Shown here: positions 49,412-57,360 of the stretch, piece by piece
Layout: each line of letters starts with the position of its first letter
How positions within the stretch are numbered: the stretch's first letter is position 1
From: Alphaproteobacteria bacterium
GTDB lineage: Bacteria; Pseudomonadota; Alphaproteobacteria; Micropepsales; Micropepsaceae
Reading direction: 5' to 3'
Length of the DNA: 64,000 nt
NCBI GenBank assembly: GCA_947473475.1
Contig: CANJBZ010000004.1
Location: forward strand, 95,409 to 159,408
Program-made: the position numbers and the translations under genes
Notes under the pieces: generated by a model
What the model was told of the DNA's origin: nothing
The model's input: only the letters and a program-made list of their open reading frames with translations
Databases searched by the model: none

Positions 49412-50830
49412 ATGAATCTGTTCCGCAAGAAATTGCCGCAAGCAGACGAGGGCGGGGGGCTCAAGCGATGCCTCTCGGCCGCCGACCTGACCTTCCTTGG
49501 CATCGGCAATATGATCGGCACCGGCATTTTCGTGCTGACCGGCGTCGCAGCGGCGACTCAGGCCGGACCGGCGGTCATTCTTTCTTTCATAATTGCGGGC
49601 ATTGCCTGCGCGTTCGTGGCCTTCGCCTATGCCGAACTCGCCGCGAGTGTCGGCGGCTGCGGCGGCGCTTACGGCTATGCCTATGCGGCGTTCGGCGAAT
49701 TGCCCGCCTGGATCATCGGCTGGAATTTGGCTTTCGGGCTGGGCACCGCCTGCGCGGCGGTGGCCAATGGCTGGTCCGGTTATTTCACCAATGCGTTGAC
49801 CGCCATGGGTGTCTCGCTGCCCGAGGCGTTCACCAAGGGCCCCGCAGCGGGCGGCGTCATCAACGTACCGGCGATGGCGGTGATCCTTCTCATTATGCTG
49901 GCGCTTTTTGCCGGTGTGAAACAGAGCGCGAAACTCAACCGGTTCATCGTTTTCGCCAAACTCGGCGCCATCGGTATTTTCGTCGCGGTCGCGCTGTTCC
50001 ACGTGAACACCGCGTTGCTGCATCCGTTCATGCCCTATGGCTGGTTTCGCTATCAGCCCGACGGCAAGACCGCCGGCGTGCTGGCGGCCGCCTCCCTCGT
50101 CTTTTTTGCCTATCGCGGATTTCAGAACGTCTCAATTGCGGTGGAAGAAGCGAGCAATCCGCAACGCGACATGCCCATCGGCATCATCGGTTCCTTGGCC
50201 GTGTGCACCGTGGTTTACCTGACGGTTGCCGGATTGCTGACCGCGATCGCGCCCTATGATGTGCTGAACGTCCCCTCCCCGGTCGCATTCGCGCTGTTGC
50301 GGCTTGGCTACAATTGGGGATCGGTGCTGGTGGCGGCAGGCGTCATCGTCGGGCTGACCTCGACGATGCTGGTGCTCTACTACGCGCTCACGCGGCTGCT
50401 GTTTGCCATTGCCCGCGATGGCTTGCTGCCGCCGTTTTTCGGTACCCTCGATCCCCGCACGCATACCCCGGCGAACGCGATCGTCCTGGCTGGCATCATC
50501 ATGGCGCTGGCTGCGGGCCTGGCGCCGCTGGGGGCGCTGGCGGAGCTGGTCAATGCGGGAACGCTCGCCGAATTCATGATGGTCTCAACCGGCGTAATCG
50601 TGTTGCGTATCATGCGGCCCGGTCTGCACCGCCCCTTCAAAGCGCCCGGCGGTGTGACCATCCCGGTGCTTGCCGTGCTGTCCTGCGGGGCGCTGTTGAG
50701 CTTCCTGCCGCTGGCGGCGCTTGGACGCTTTGCGATGTATCTGACGGCCGGTCTGGCGGTTTATTTTCTTTATGCGGTCCGCCACAGCCGGACGCCCTCG
50801 GACGTCCCCGGCAACATCGCGGCCAAATAA
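49412..50830 (+). CDS. APC-family amino acid permease
   Basis: This 472-residue protein has about twelve transmembrane helices and the first-helix motif GIGNMIGTGIFVLTG, typical of cationic amino-acid or neutral amino-acid permeases in the APC superfamily. GPAVILSFIIAGIACAFVAF makes up helix 2. The substrate cannot be specified. The ATG at 49412 is preferred over an ATG 30 bases upstream because MNLFRKK is the usual short N-terminal tail. It follows hisB by 100 bases on the same strand. Confidence 0.9.
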   Translation: MNLFRKKLPQADEGGGLKRCLSAADLTFLGIGNMIGTGIFVLTGVAAATQAGPAVILSFIIAGIACAFVAFAYAELAASVGGCGGAYGYAYAAFGELPAWIIGWNLAFGLGTACAAVANGWSGYFTNALTAMGVSLPEAFTKGPAAGGVINVPAMAVILLIMLALFAGVKQSAKLNRFIVFAKLGAIGIFVAVALFHVNTALLHPFMPYGWFRYQPDGKTAGVLAAASLVFFAYRGFQNVSIAVEEASNPQRDMPIGIIGSLAVCTVVYLTVAGLLTAIAPYDVLNVPSPVAFALLRLGYNWGSVLVAAGVIVGLTSTMLVLYYALTRLLFAIARDGLLPPFFGTLDPRTHTPANAIVLAGIIMALAAGLAPLGALAELVNAGTLAEFMMVSTGVIVLRIMRPGLHRPFKAPGGVTIPVLAVLSCGALLSFLPLAALGRFAMYLTAGLAVYFLYAVRHSRTPSDVPGNIAAK

Positions 50831-51400
50831 TCAGCGCGGCGAGCGCTTGGCCAAAATGCGCTGCAGCGTGCGGCGATGCATGTTCAGCCGCCGCGCTGTT
50901 TCCGACACATTGTGGCCGCACAATTCATAGACCCGCTGAATATGCTCCCAGCGCACGCGGTCGGCGGACATCGGGTTTTCCGGCGGATTGGGCTTGGCGC
51001 CCGGGGCGGCCAGGAGAGCCCCAAGAATATCGTCGGCGTCAGCGGGCTTGGACAGATAATCGATGGCCCCGAACTTCACCGCCGCCACCGCCGTGGCGAT
51101 ATTTCCGTAGCCGGTCAAAATCACCACACGGGCCGATGGGCGCGCCTCATGCAGGGCTTCGACGACATCGAGGCCGTTTCCGTCGTCCAGCTTGAGATCG
51201 ATCACCGCAAAGGCAGGCGCCGCCTCTCTTACCATCGCGACGCCTTCACGCACCGTCTCCGCGATTCGTACGTCGAAACCGCGCGTCTGCATGGCGCGGG
51301 CCAGCCGCTCCCGGAAGGGGCGGTCGTCATCGAGGATGAGAAGCGACTTGTCCTCGGGCAAGAGAAGATCACTCATTTTCGTCAAGCTCGTGTCGGTCAT
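50831..51400 (-). CDS. regA: Redox response regulator RegA/PrrA/ActR
   Basis: RegA (189 residues) is the DNA-binding partner of RegB and controls respiration, nitrogen and carbon metabolism genes in alphaproteobacteria. The receiver domain has the acidic pocket LLILDDD and phosphoacceptor Asp68 (FAVIDLKLDDGNG). Thr and Lys follow in ILTGYGN and LSKP. The C-terminal Fis-type helix-turn-helix is NVSETARRLNMHRRTLQRIL. The start is uncertain (51400 or 51376); neither has a strong RBS. regB is 67 bases upstream on the same strand. Confidence 0.94.
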   Translation of the reverse strand: MTDTSLTKMSDLLLPEDKSLLILDDDRPFRERLARAMQTRGFDVRIAETVREGVAMVREAAPAFAVIDLKLDDGNGLDVVEALHEARPSARVVILTGYGNIATAVAAVKFGAIDYLSKPADADDILGALLAAPGAKPNPPENPMSADRVRWEHIQRVYELCGHNVSETARRLNMHRRTLQRILAKRSPR

Positions 51401-51467
51401 GGGGGGCGGTATACAGCGGCAGGGGCGCTTTAACCAATTGCTGAATCGCCCTATTCCGCTGAAGAGG

Positions 51468-52847
51468 TTAAAAACGGAGTTCTTGCCGGGGCGGATTTGG
51501 GCCATCGATGGCGCCCCGAGGCCAGGTTGCGGTCACAATCGCCCCGCCGCGGACCTTGTTGCGCGCCGTAACGGATCCCCCGGTCTGTTCGACCAGGGTT
51601 TTGGCGATGAAAAAGCCCAGCCCCATCCCTTCCTGCTTGCCGTAAGACAGGGCGGCCGTCTTGCCGATATCCTTGCGGCGATGAGGCCGGGAGGTGACAT
51701 AGGGCTCGCCAATCTGTTCGAAGATTTCCGCGGCGAACCCCGGGCCATCGTCGATCACCTCGATGGTGAGGACGCGTTCGTCCCAGCGCGCGCGCAAGCG
51801 CACCTCACTGGTGGCAAAATCGGCCGCATTTTCGATCAGGTTGCCCAGGCCGTGGAGGATTTCCGGGACGCGCCAGATCTTCGGCGGGGGGCCCGGCTGT
51901 ATGTCCAGCACGATGCCGACATCGACGCCGCGATGGGGCGCGGCAATGTCGTCCAGCAGCGCGCCAACGGACAACCGCTCCATCTGCCCCAGCACCGATT
52001 CTTCGGGCTGTGCCAGACGCGCCAGGATCCCGCGGCAGCGGTCGGCCTCCGAACGCAGCAGGCGGAAGTCGTCGGCATGAGGGTTGCCGGCGAGTTCGCG
52101 TTCGAGCTCATGGGCGACGACCGCAATCGTGCCCAGCGGGGTCCCCAGCTCATGCGCGGCGGCAGCAGCCAACGCGCCCAACGACGCGAGGCGATGCTCC
52201 CGCGCCAAGGCCAACTGGGTAGCGGATAAGGCCGCCGACATGCGGGTGGCCTCGCCGGCGATGCGCCAAGCATAGATGGACGTAAAGCCGATTCCCAAGA
52301 GCAACGAGACCCAGATGCCAACCTGATACAGCTGCGGCAGGCTGAATCCATTGACCGGCGACCAAGGCAACGGCAGATGTGTCTGCCACAGGAAGATGAT
52401 GGCGATGAACGACAGGCCGCCCAGGAAAAGCGTGCCGAACACATCGAGCGTCGCGGCCGAAATCACCACCGGCGCCACGAACAGCAGCGCGAACGGATTT
52501 TCGATTCCGCCGGTGAAATACAGCAGCGCCGCAAGCTGCAGGATGTCGTAGGCGAGGAACGCTGTTGCTTCGCGCGGACGCAGGCGCCGGGCAGACGGGT
52601 AAGCGATGGCCAGGACGATATTCATCACGGCGCTGGCCGCCACCGGCGCCACGGCAAGCAACAGTGGGAAATCGAAGTTCAGCACCAGCCGCACGACCAG
52701 CAAGGCAATTGTCTGGCCGACCACCGCAAGCCAGCGCAGGTTGTTCAGCGTGCCTAAGCGAACCTGTCCACGGGCAGGCATCAGCGCCTGGAACCGAATC
52801 AGTTCGTTGACGCCGGTAAGCGGCAGCGATTCGCCGATGGATGTCAT
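51468..52847 (-). CDS. regB: Redox sensor histidine kinase RegB/PrrB
   Basis: RegB (459 residues) senses the redox state of the quinone pool and phosphorylates RegA. Six hydrophobic segments precede the kinase. The quinone-binding heptapeptide GGIENPF lies at 113-119, in the loop before a later helix. The phosphorylated His is His232 (AAAHELGTPLGT). The redox-active Cys is kept as Cys271 (SEADRCRGIL). ATP-binding boxes are NLIENAADFA, DDGPGF and GMGLGFFIAKTL. It is complete with all sensing residues. A terminator and short ORF lie upstream (52906-53038). Confidence 0.95.
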   Translation of the reverse strand: MTSIGESLPLTGVNELIRFQALMPARGQVRLGTLNNLRWLAVVGQTIALLVVRLVLNFDFPLLLAVAPVAASAVMNIVLAIAYPSARRLRPREATAFLAYDILQLAALLYFTGGIENPFALLFVAPVVISAATLDVFGTLFLGGLSFIAIIFLWQTHLPLPWSPVNGFSLPQLYQVGIWVSLLLGIGFTSIYAWRIAGEATRMSAALSATQLALAREHRLASLGALAAAAAHELGTPLGTIAVVAHELERELAGNPHADDFRLLRSEADRCRGILARLAQPEESVLGQMERLSVGALLDDIAAPHRGVDVGIVLDIQPGPPPKIWRVPEILHGLGNLIENAADFATSEVRLRARWDERVLTIEVIDDGPGFAAEIFEQIGEPYVTSRPHRRKDIGKTAALSYGKQEGMGLGFFIAKTLVEQTGGSVTARNKVRGGAIVTATWPRGAIDGPNPPRQELRF

Positions 52848-52905
52848 GACGGATTGCCTGAGCGAAACATCGGTAGCTTATAGCAGTATTGCCCAGGCGA
52901 AATGA

Positions 52906-52938
52906 AAACGCCCCCGGACAGTAGATCCGGGGGCGTTT
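52906..52938 (-). terminator. Strong hairpin terminator upstream of regB
   Basis: Arms AAACGCCCCCGGA and TCCGGGGGCGTTT form a perfect 13-bp stem with a 7-base loop. On the minus strand it is followed by TTTTCATTT. It sits 59 bases before the regB start. It would end a short transcript from further upstream or attenuate regB. Confidence 0.65.
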
Positions 52939-52999
52939 CGCAGGCCAGGCACGTCTCACCTGGGAGGGCACGGTCATCGGCGCCCGGCCTGTGCCTTCG

Positions 53000-53038
53000 T
53001 TAGCGCGTGGCGGTCTTATTGGTTCCGTTGGCGCGCAT
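53000..53038 (-). CDS. Putative 12-codon leader ORF upstream of regB
   Basis: ATG at 53038 begins MRANGTNKTATR and stops at TAA (53002-53000). AGAGG lies 7 bases upstream, a good ribosome binding site. The terminator hairpin lies about 60 bases downstream, with segments between (AGGCAC/GTGCCT and CAGGCC/GGCCTG) that can form alternative pairs. It could be a leader peptide or chance. No amino acid is clearly over-represented. Confidence 0.3.
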   Translation of the reverse strand: MRANGTNKTATR

Positions 53039-53166
53039 GTTTGCGCCTCTATCGTTGCACCCGGAATGCCGTTGCAAGGGAACATGTTCCGAAGTGGATC
53101 GGTTGCGGCTACGCTTGAAAGTGCACAAATCGCATACGCCGCATTCGGAACATCGTAATATTGAGC

Positions 53167-53970
53167 ATGGACATGGACGTTTCTCTTTCATCCGCGGTAC
53201 GGCCCGTTGCTCAAGCAACCGGCAGCGGTCCAGCTATCGCCGTGGAAGGGCTCGTCAAACGCTATGGCGAGGTTCTCGCGGTGGATGGCATCAGCTTTGC
53301 GGTGCCGCGGGGTTCTTTGACGGCGCTTCTCGGCGGCAACGGTGCGGGCAAGACGACGACGATTGCGATTTTGCTGGGTCTTATCCGCCCAACGGCGGGG
53401 CGCATCCACATTCTCGGCCAGGATTTTTCCCAGCACGCCAAGACCGTCCTTGCACGGATGAACTTTCAAAGCCCCTATGCGGATCTGCCGCGCCGCTTGA
53501 CGGTCCGGCAGAATCTGACGGTCTACGCAAAGCTCTACGGCGTCGCAAAGCCGCGCGATCAGATTGCCTATCTGGCGCGCGAACTCGATCTCGAATCCCT
53601 TTTAGACCGGCCGCTTGGCGAACTCTCCGCCGGACAGCGCACGCGCGCCGGTTTGGCCAAAGCCTTCATCAATCGCCCCGAACTGGTTCTGCTTGACGAA
53701 CCGACCGCCTCGCTCGATCCCGACACCGCCGATTGGGTGCGCGGGTTTTTGTCCCGCTATGCCGAAGAAGCGGGCGCCACGTTCTTCATCGCCTCCCACA
53801 ACATGCTTGAGGTTGAGCGGCTGTGCGATCAGGTGCTGATGATGAAAGGCGGCAGCATTGTCGATTCCGGCGCGCCGCGCGAACTGATCGAACGATACGG
53901 CCGCCAATCGCTTGAGGATGTCTTTCTCGAAATCGCCCGCCACGGCGCGCGCCAGGGAGCGGCGCCATGA
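53167..53970 (+). CDS. ABC transporter ATP-binding protein (ABC-2 type exporter)
   Basis: This 267-residue ATPase powers the membrane protein encoded next. Walker A is LGGNGAGKTTT, the signature is LSAGQRTRAGLAKA, and Walker B is LVLLDEPTASLD. The frame opens with a TTG at 53161, and ATG at 53167 or 53173 are the candidate starts; none has a strong RBS. Family context is NodI/CcmA-like drug, polysaccharide or heme exporters. It overlaps the permease by 4 bases. Confidence 0.88.
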   Translation: MDMDVSLSSAVRPVAQATGSGPAIAVEGLVKRYGEVLAVDGISFAVPRGSLTALLGGNGAGKTTTIAILLGLIRPTAGRIHILGQDFSQHAKTVLARMNFQSPYADLPRRLTVRQNLTVYAKLYGVAKPRDQIAYLARELDLESLLDRPLGELSAGQRTRAGLAKAFINRPELVLLDEPTASLDPDTADWVRGFLSRYAEEAGATFFIASHNMLEVERLCDQVLMMKGGSIVDSGAPRELIERYGRQSLEDVFLEIARHGARQGAAP

Positions 53971-54776
53971 GCATCATGGACAGCGGAACGCCCCAGCGCA
54001 TCGTCGCGGTGCTGCTGCGGCACTGGTATCTGATCGCCGGGTCCTGGCCGCGCTTTCTGGACCTTTGCTACTGGCCCATCGTGCAGATGATCCTGTGGGG
54101 CTTCATTCAGACCTTCCTCACCATGCAGTCCGATTATTTCGCGCAAGCGGGCGGCATTCTTCTTGGCGGCGTCATGCTGTGGGACGTGCTGTTCCGCGGC
54201 CAGATCGGATTGGCGATTTCGTTCTTCGAGGAAGTCTATTCGCGCAATCTCGGCCACTTGCTCGCAACGCCGCTGAAAATCGGCGAGTACATCGCCGCGC
54301 TCATGCTGGTCAGTCTGATGCGGACGGTGGTGGGGTTGTTTCCCGCAACACTGCTGGCGATCTGGTTTTTCGGCTTTTCTCTCTACTCGCTTGGAATTTC
54401 GCTTGCGGCATTTTTCTTCAGCCTGATCGCGTTTGGCTGGGCCATCGGGCTTTTTGTCGCGGGCCTCGTCCTACGCTATGGCCTTGGAGCGGAGAGTTTT
54501 GCCTGGGCGCTGATTTTCGCGCTCGCGCCCCTGTGCGGCGTTTACTATCCGACGTCTATCCTGCCGGCATGGGTGCAGGTTTTAAGCGGCTTGTTGCCGG
54601 CTTCCTATATTTTCAACGGCATGCGGGCGGTGCTGATCGATCATGTCGTGCGCGTCGATTATCTGCTGGCGGCAACCGGCCTCAACATCGTTTGGCTCGC
54701 GGCCGGTATTGCCGGATTTTTGATCTTTCATAGCCAGGCGCGCGACCGGGGCATGTTGCTGCAATTGGGCGAATGA
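53967..54776 (+). CDS. ABC-2 type permease
   Basis: This 269-residue membrane protein has six predicted helices and resembles the NodJ/ABC-2 permease group. The central LLATPLKIGEYIAALM and the C-terminal AGIAGFLIFHSQA are characteristic of it. It forms a transporter with the ATPase in front (overlap ATGA). A SCO1/SenC protein follows 15 bases later, probably in the same transcript. Exported substrate is unknown; heme or copper would be a guess from the neighbour. Confidence 0.82.
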   Translation: MSIMDSGTPQRIVAVLLRHWYLIAGSWPRFLDLCYWPIVQMILWGFIQTFLTMQSDYFAQAGGILLGGVMLWDVLFRGQIGLAISFFEEVYSRNLGHLLATPLKIGEYIAALMLVSLMRTVVGLFPATLLAIWFFGFSLYSLGISLAAFFFSLIAFGWAIGLFVAGLVLRYGLGAESFAWALIFALAPLCGVYYPTSILPAWVQVLSGLLPASYIFNGMRAVLIDHVVRVDYLLAATGLNIVWLAAGIAGFLIFHSQARDRGMLLQLGE

Positions 54777-54791
54777 CGGATAAAGCCTCCC

Positions 54792-55400
54792 ATGAACCGG
54801 CCACTTGCGCTCATCCCCTATATGCTTCTGCTCGCTGCCGTCGCGGCGGGCACACTTTGGCATTTGGGCGATTTGCAGTCGGGCCAGGGCGTCCAGACGG
54901 TGTCCACCGGGGAGCATGTCGATATCGGCGGGCCTTTCCGGCTCACGGATCAAAACCAGACCGTCCGTACCGAGAAGGACTTCCGGGGCAAGTTCATGCT
55001 CGTGTTCTTCGGTTACACCTATTGCCCGGACGTGTGCCCCACGACGCTCGCGGTTATGGCCGATGCGCTGGAGAAAATCGGCCCGCTGGCGGACAAGGTG
55101 ACGCCGCTGTTCATTACGGTCGATCCCAAACGCGATACGCCGGAGAAAATCAAAACCTATCTCTCCTCGTTCGGAACGCGCTTTGTGGGACTGACGGGAG
55201 GCGCTGGCGACATCGCATCCGTCGCCAGGGAATATAAGGTCTATTACCGCGAGCACCCGCCCGAGAACGGCGCCGAGTACACGGTCGATCATTCGGGCGT
55301 TGTGTATCTTATGGACCCGAACGGAATGTTCGTAGCGAATTACTCGCTCGATACCGCGCCGGACAAACTGGCCGCCGATCTGACGAAGCGGCTGCGGTAA
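54792..55400 (+). CDS. SCO1/SenC-family copper protein
   Basis: This 202-residue membrane-anchored protein has one N-terminal helix and a thioredoxin-like SCO domain. The copper ligands are CxxxC in YCPDVCPTTL and the His in TVDHSGVVYL. SCO proteins insert copper into the CuA site of cytochrome oxidase. In Rhodobacter the homologue senC/prrC lies between regB and regA; here it is in the same neighbourhood but separated by the ABC exporter. The gene ends just before repeat B2. Confidence 0.9.
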   Translation: MNRPLALIPYMLLLAAVAAGTLWHLGDLQSGQGVQTVSTGEHVDIGGPFRLTDQNQTVRTEKDFRGKFMLVFFGYTYCPDVCPTTLAVMADALEKIGPLADKVTPLFITVDPKRDTPEKIKTYLSSFGTRFVGLTGGAGDIASVAREYKVYYREHPPENGAEYTVDHSGVVYLMDPNGMFVANYSLDTAPDKLAADLTKRLR

Positions 55401-55401
55401 C

Positions 55402-55526
55402 AAAAAGGGAAACCACAAAGGACTCCAAGAGACACGAAGATCACGAAGAGATCTGGCGCGCAGAGCGCCGCCACTCACGCTTCGTGCCCTTCGTGTCTCT
55501 TGGAGTCCTTTGTGGTTTCCCTTTTT
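55402..55526. repeat. Long inverted repeat between convergent genes, copy B2
   Basis: Arms at 55402-55439 and 55489-55526 are a perfect 38-bp inverted repeat that begins AAAAAGGGAAACCACAAAGG and ends in five T. The centre contains GGCGCGCAGAGCGCC. It fills the gap between SCO1/SenC and convergent folD; the right arm includes the folD stop codon. It shares CACAAAGGAC and GAGACACGAAG with copy B1. Confidence 0.9.
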
Positions 55527-56421
55527 ATATCGCTGGCTGCGGCAGGCCCGCCTGCAACGCGGCCGCGATCAGCGTGTTGCGCATCAGGCAGGCAATCGTC
55601 ATCGGTCCCACGCCACCGGGAACCGGCGTAATGGCGCCCGCGACTTGAGCGGCTTCCGCGAATGCCACATCGCCGACCAGCTTGGTTTTGCCTTCCGGCA
55701 TGGTGATTCGATTGATGCCGACATCAATGACCACCGCGCCCGGCTTGATCCAATCGCCGCGCACCATCTCGGGCCGTCCGATCGAGGCAACCACGATATC
55801 GGCGCGGCGGCAAAGGGCCGGCAGGTCACGGGTTTTGGAATGCGCGACGGTGACAGTGCAGTTCTCCTGCAGAAGCAATTGCGCCATCGGCTTGCCAACC
55901 TGATTGGAACGCCCAATCACCAGCGCATCCTTGCCGGCGAGATTGCCTGCAGCCTCTTTAATCAGCATCAGCCCGCCCAAAGGCGTGCACGCAACCAGGC
56001 CGCGGCTGGCGTCATACTCGCCAATCGCAAGCCGCCCGATGTTCATGGGCGTCAGACCGTCAACGTCCTTGCGCGGATCGATGGCCGCGATGATGCGCGC
56101 CGGATCAATGTTCCCCGGCAGCGGCATCTGCACCAATATACCGTGTACGGAGGGATTGGCGTTGAGGGCCTGCACTTCCGCCAGCAGCTCCGCCTCGCTT
56201 AGCGTTTCGGCGCGGCGCGTATCGAAGGGGCGAAACCCCGCTTCATTGGCGGCGCTGTTCTTGCTGGCGACATAGATGGCGCTTGCCGCATCGTTGCCGA
56301 CCAGAACCGTGGCGAGGCCGGGCACGATGCCATAGACCGCTTTCAAGCGCGCGGCTTCTTCCGCCACCCGGGCTCGCAGGGTAAGGGCAATGGCCTTGCC
56401 GTCGATGATACGCGCGCTCAC
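55525..56421 (-). CDS. folD: Methylene-THF dehydrogenase/cyclohydrolase
   Basis: FolD (298 residues) interconverts one-carbon units on tetrahydrofolate. The catalytic Lys is in [14 protein letters not shown] and the NADP site is [20 protein letters not shown]. The C-terminal [16 protein letters not shown] is diagnostic. I place the start at a GTG (56421) that overlaps the previous gene's stop (GTGA), giving [13 protein letters not shown]; the frame itself extends 13 codons further upstream without RBS support. Confidence 0.94.
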   Translation of the reverse strand: MSARIIDGKAIALTLRARVAEEAARLKAVYGIVPGLATVLVGNDAASAIYVASKNSAANEAGFRPFDTRRAETLSEAELLAEVQALNANPSVHGILVQMPLPGNIDPARIIAAIDPRKDVDGLTPMNIGRLAIGEYDASRGLVACTPLGGLMLIKEAAGNLAGKDALVIGRSNQVGKPMAQLLLQENCTVTVAHSKTRDLPALCRRADIVVASIGRPEMVRGDWIKPGAVVIDVGINRITMPEGKTKLVGDVAFAEAAQVAGAITPVPGGVGPMTIACLMRNTLIAAALQAGLPQPAI

Positions 56422-56747
56422 TGAAGTGTCCCGAGGACTGAGAGTTCTGAAGGGCTGCATTCGGCTTCGACGATCTTTATCCGCGATGTTGCACCGGACA
56501 CGATCCGCACCTTCGACGCGCCGAGCCTTAAGGTCTTGGCCAGAAGCCGGATCAGCGCCTCGTTGGCCTTGCCGTCCTCGGGCGGGGCGGAAACCCGCGC
56601 CTTCAGGTAACGCTTGCCACCCGAATCGACCGCCCAGCCGTCGACGCCATCGCGCCCGCCCTTCGGCGTAAGCCGGACGGCGAAGCGGATATTCGAACCG
56701 CCGGAGTTAATATTGCCTTTCAAAAGAAGGAGCCGATGGCCAGCCAA
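56418..56747 (-). CDS. DUF167/YggU-family protein
   Basis: This small protein (up to 109 residues) has the DUF167 signature: [44 protein letters not shown] and [15 protein letters not shown]. Function is unknown. The frame begins with TTG inside the yggT gene; another TTG (56723) overlaps the yggT stop (TTGA) and may be the true start. Its neighbours yggT and folD are the frequent companions of this family. Confidence 0.85.
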   Translation of the reverse strand: MAGHRLLLLKGNINSGGSNIRFAVRLTPKGGRDGVDGWAVDSGGKRYLKARVSAPPEDGKANEALIRLLAKTLRLGASKVRIVSGATSRIKIVEAECSPSELSVLGTLQ

Positions 56748-57004
56748 TTCCGCAAAAATTGTAGCAGCAGCAGAACGATAAGGGGCGAGAGATCGAGCCC
56801 ACCGAGGGCCGGGATAATTCGCCGCACCGGGCCGAAGACCGGTTCGGTCAACGCATCCAGCGTCCGCACGATGGTCTGCACAATGCGATTGTAGCGGTCG
56901 AGAATGCCGAACCCGACAAGCCAGCTTGCGATGACCGAGGCGAGAATGACGTAAAAATACAAATCGAGAACACTGATCAACAAAATTCTAAGTGCCGAAA
57001 TCAT
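56720..57004 (-). CDS. YggT-family integral membrane protein
   Basis: This 94-residue protein has two hydrophobic segments and the YggT motif [19 protein letters not shown], followed by [29 protein letters not shown] prefer the start at the ATG at 57004 (MISALRILL); an ATG seven codons upstream is possible. The function is unsettled, with roles in cell division or osmotic response suggested for relatives. Its stop overlaps the DUF167 gene. Confidence 0.88.
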   Translation of the reverse strand: MISALRILLISVLDLYFYVILASVIASWLVGFGILDRYNRIVQTIVRTLDALTEPVFGPVRRIIPALGGLDLSPLIVLLLLQFLRNWLAIGSFF

Positions 57005-57132
57005 ACCCGCCCTCGTGTCATGCACGACGCGCTTTTAGCGGTCGGCTGGAGTTGAAGGAAGCAAAGAAGATGCGAGCGACCCCGTCTTTGCGCTGACACA
57101 CGACACCACACCACTCTTGCCCAGGGCAGGAG

Positions 57133-57208
57133 TGGTGGAGCTGAGCGGGATCGAACCGCTGACCTCCTCATTGCGAACGAGGCGCTCTCCCAACTGAGCT
57201 ACAGCCCC
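57133..57208 (-). tRNA. tRNA-Ala (CGC)
   Basis: This 76-base cloverleaf on the minus strand starts GGGGCTGTAGCTCAG and ends with an encoded CCA. The anticodon loop is TTCGCAA, giving anticodon CGC (codon GCG, Ala). Acceptor, D, anticodon and T stems all pair, with a few G-U pairs. Its T-arm is TTCGATC. Confidence 0.95.
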
Positions 57209-57360
57209 AAAGGGTTTTCGTGGCCCAAGGGCCAACCGAAAGGGTGCGGTATCTAGGGAACGGCCTTGTGTCCTGTCAATGGCAAGAGCGCACGCACCCG
57301 CCCAAAAGGAAACGGCGCCCGGGAGACGACCGGGCGCCGTTTTCACGCTATCCGCAAAAC

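Larger units (their letters stand above)
52848..53166. other. Leader region between regB and the ABC gene
   Basis: No large gene is visible in this 319-bp spacer between divergent genes. It contains a strong hairpin (52906-52938), a 12-codon ORF on the minus strand (53000-53038) and a 12-bp palindrome GGAACATGTTCC (53079-53090). The divergent promoters for regB and the ABC operon are presumably here. The contents are described separately. Confidence 0.6.

Noticed and set aside
53079..53090. GGAACATGTTCC as a LexA (SOS) box
   Set aside because: Alphaproteobacterial LexA sites are direct repeats of GTTC with 7-base spacing; this palindrome does not fit, and neighbouring genes are not SOS genes.
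57035..57346. A 103-codon minus-strand frame over tRNA-Ala
   Set aside because: It includes [21 protein letters not shown], a standard false translation of a tRNA gene.
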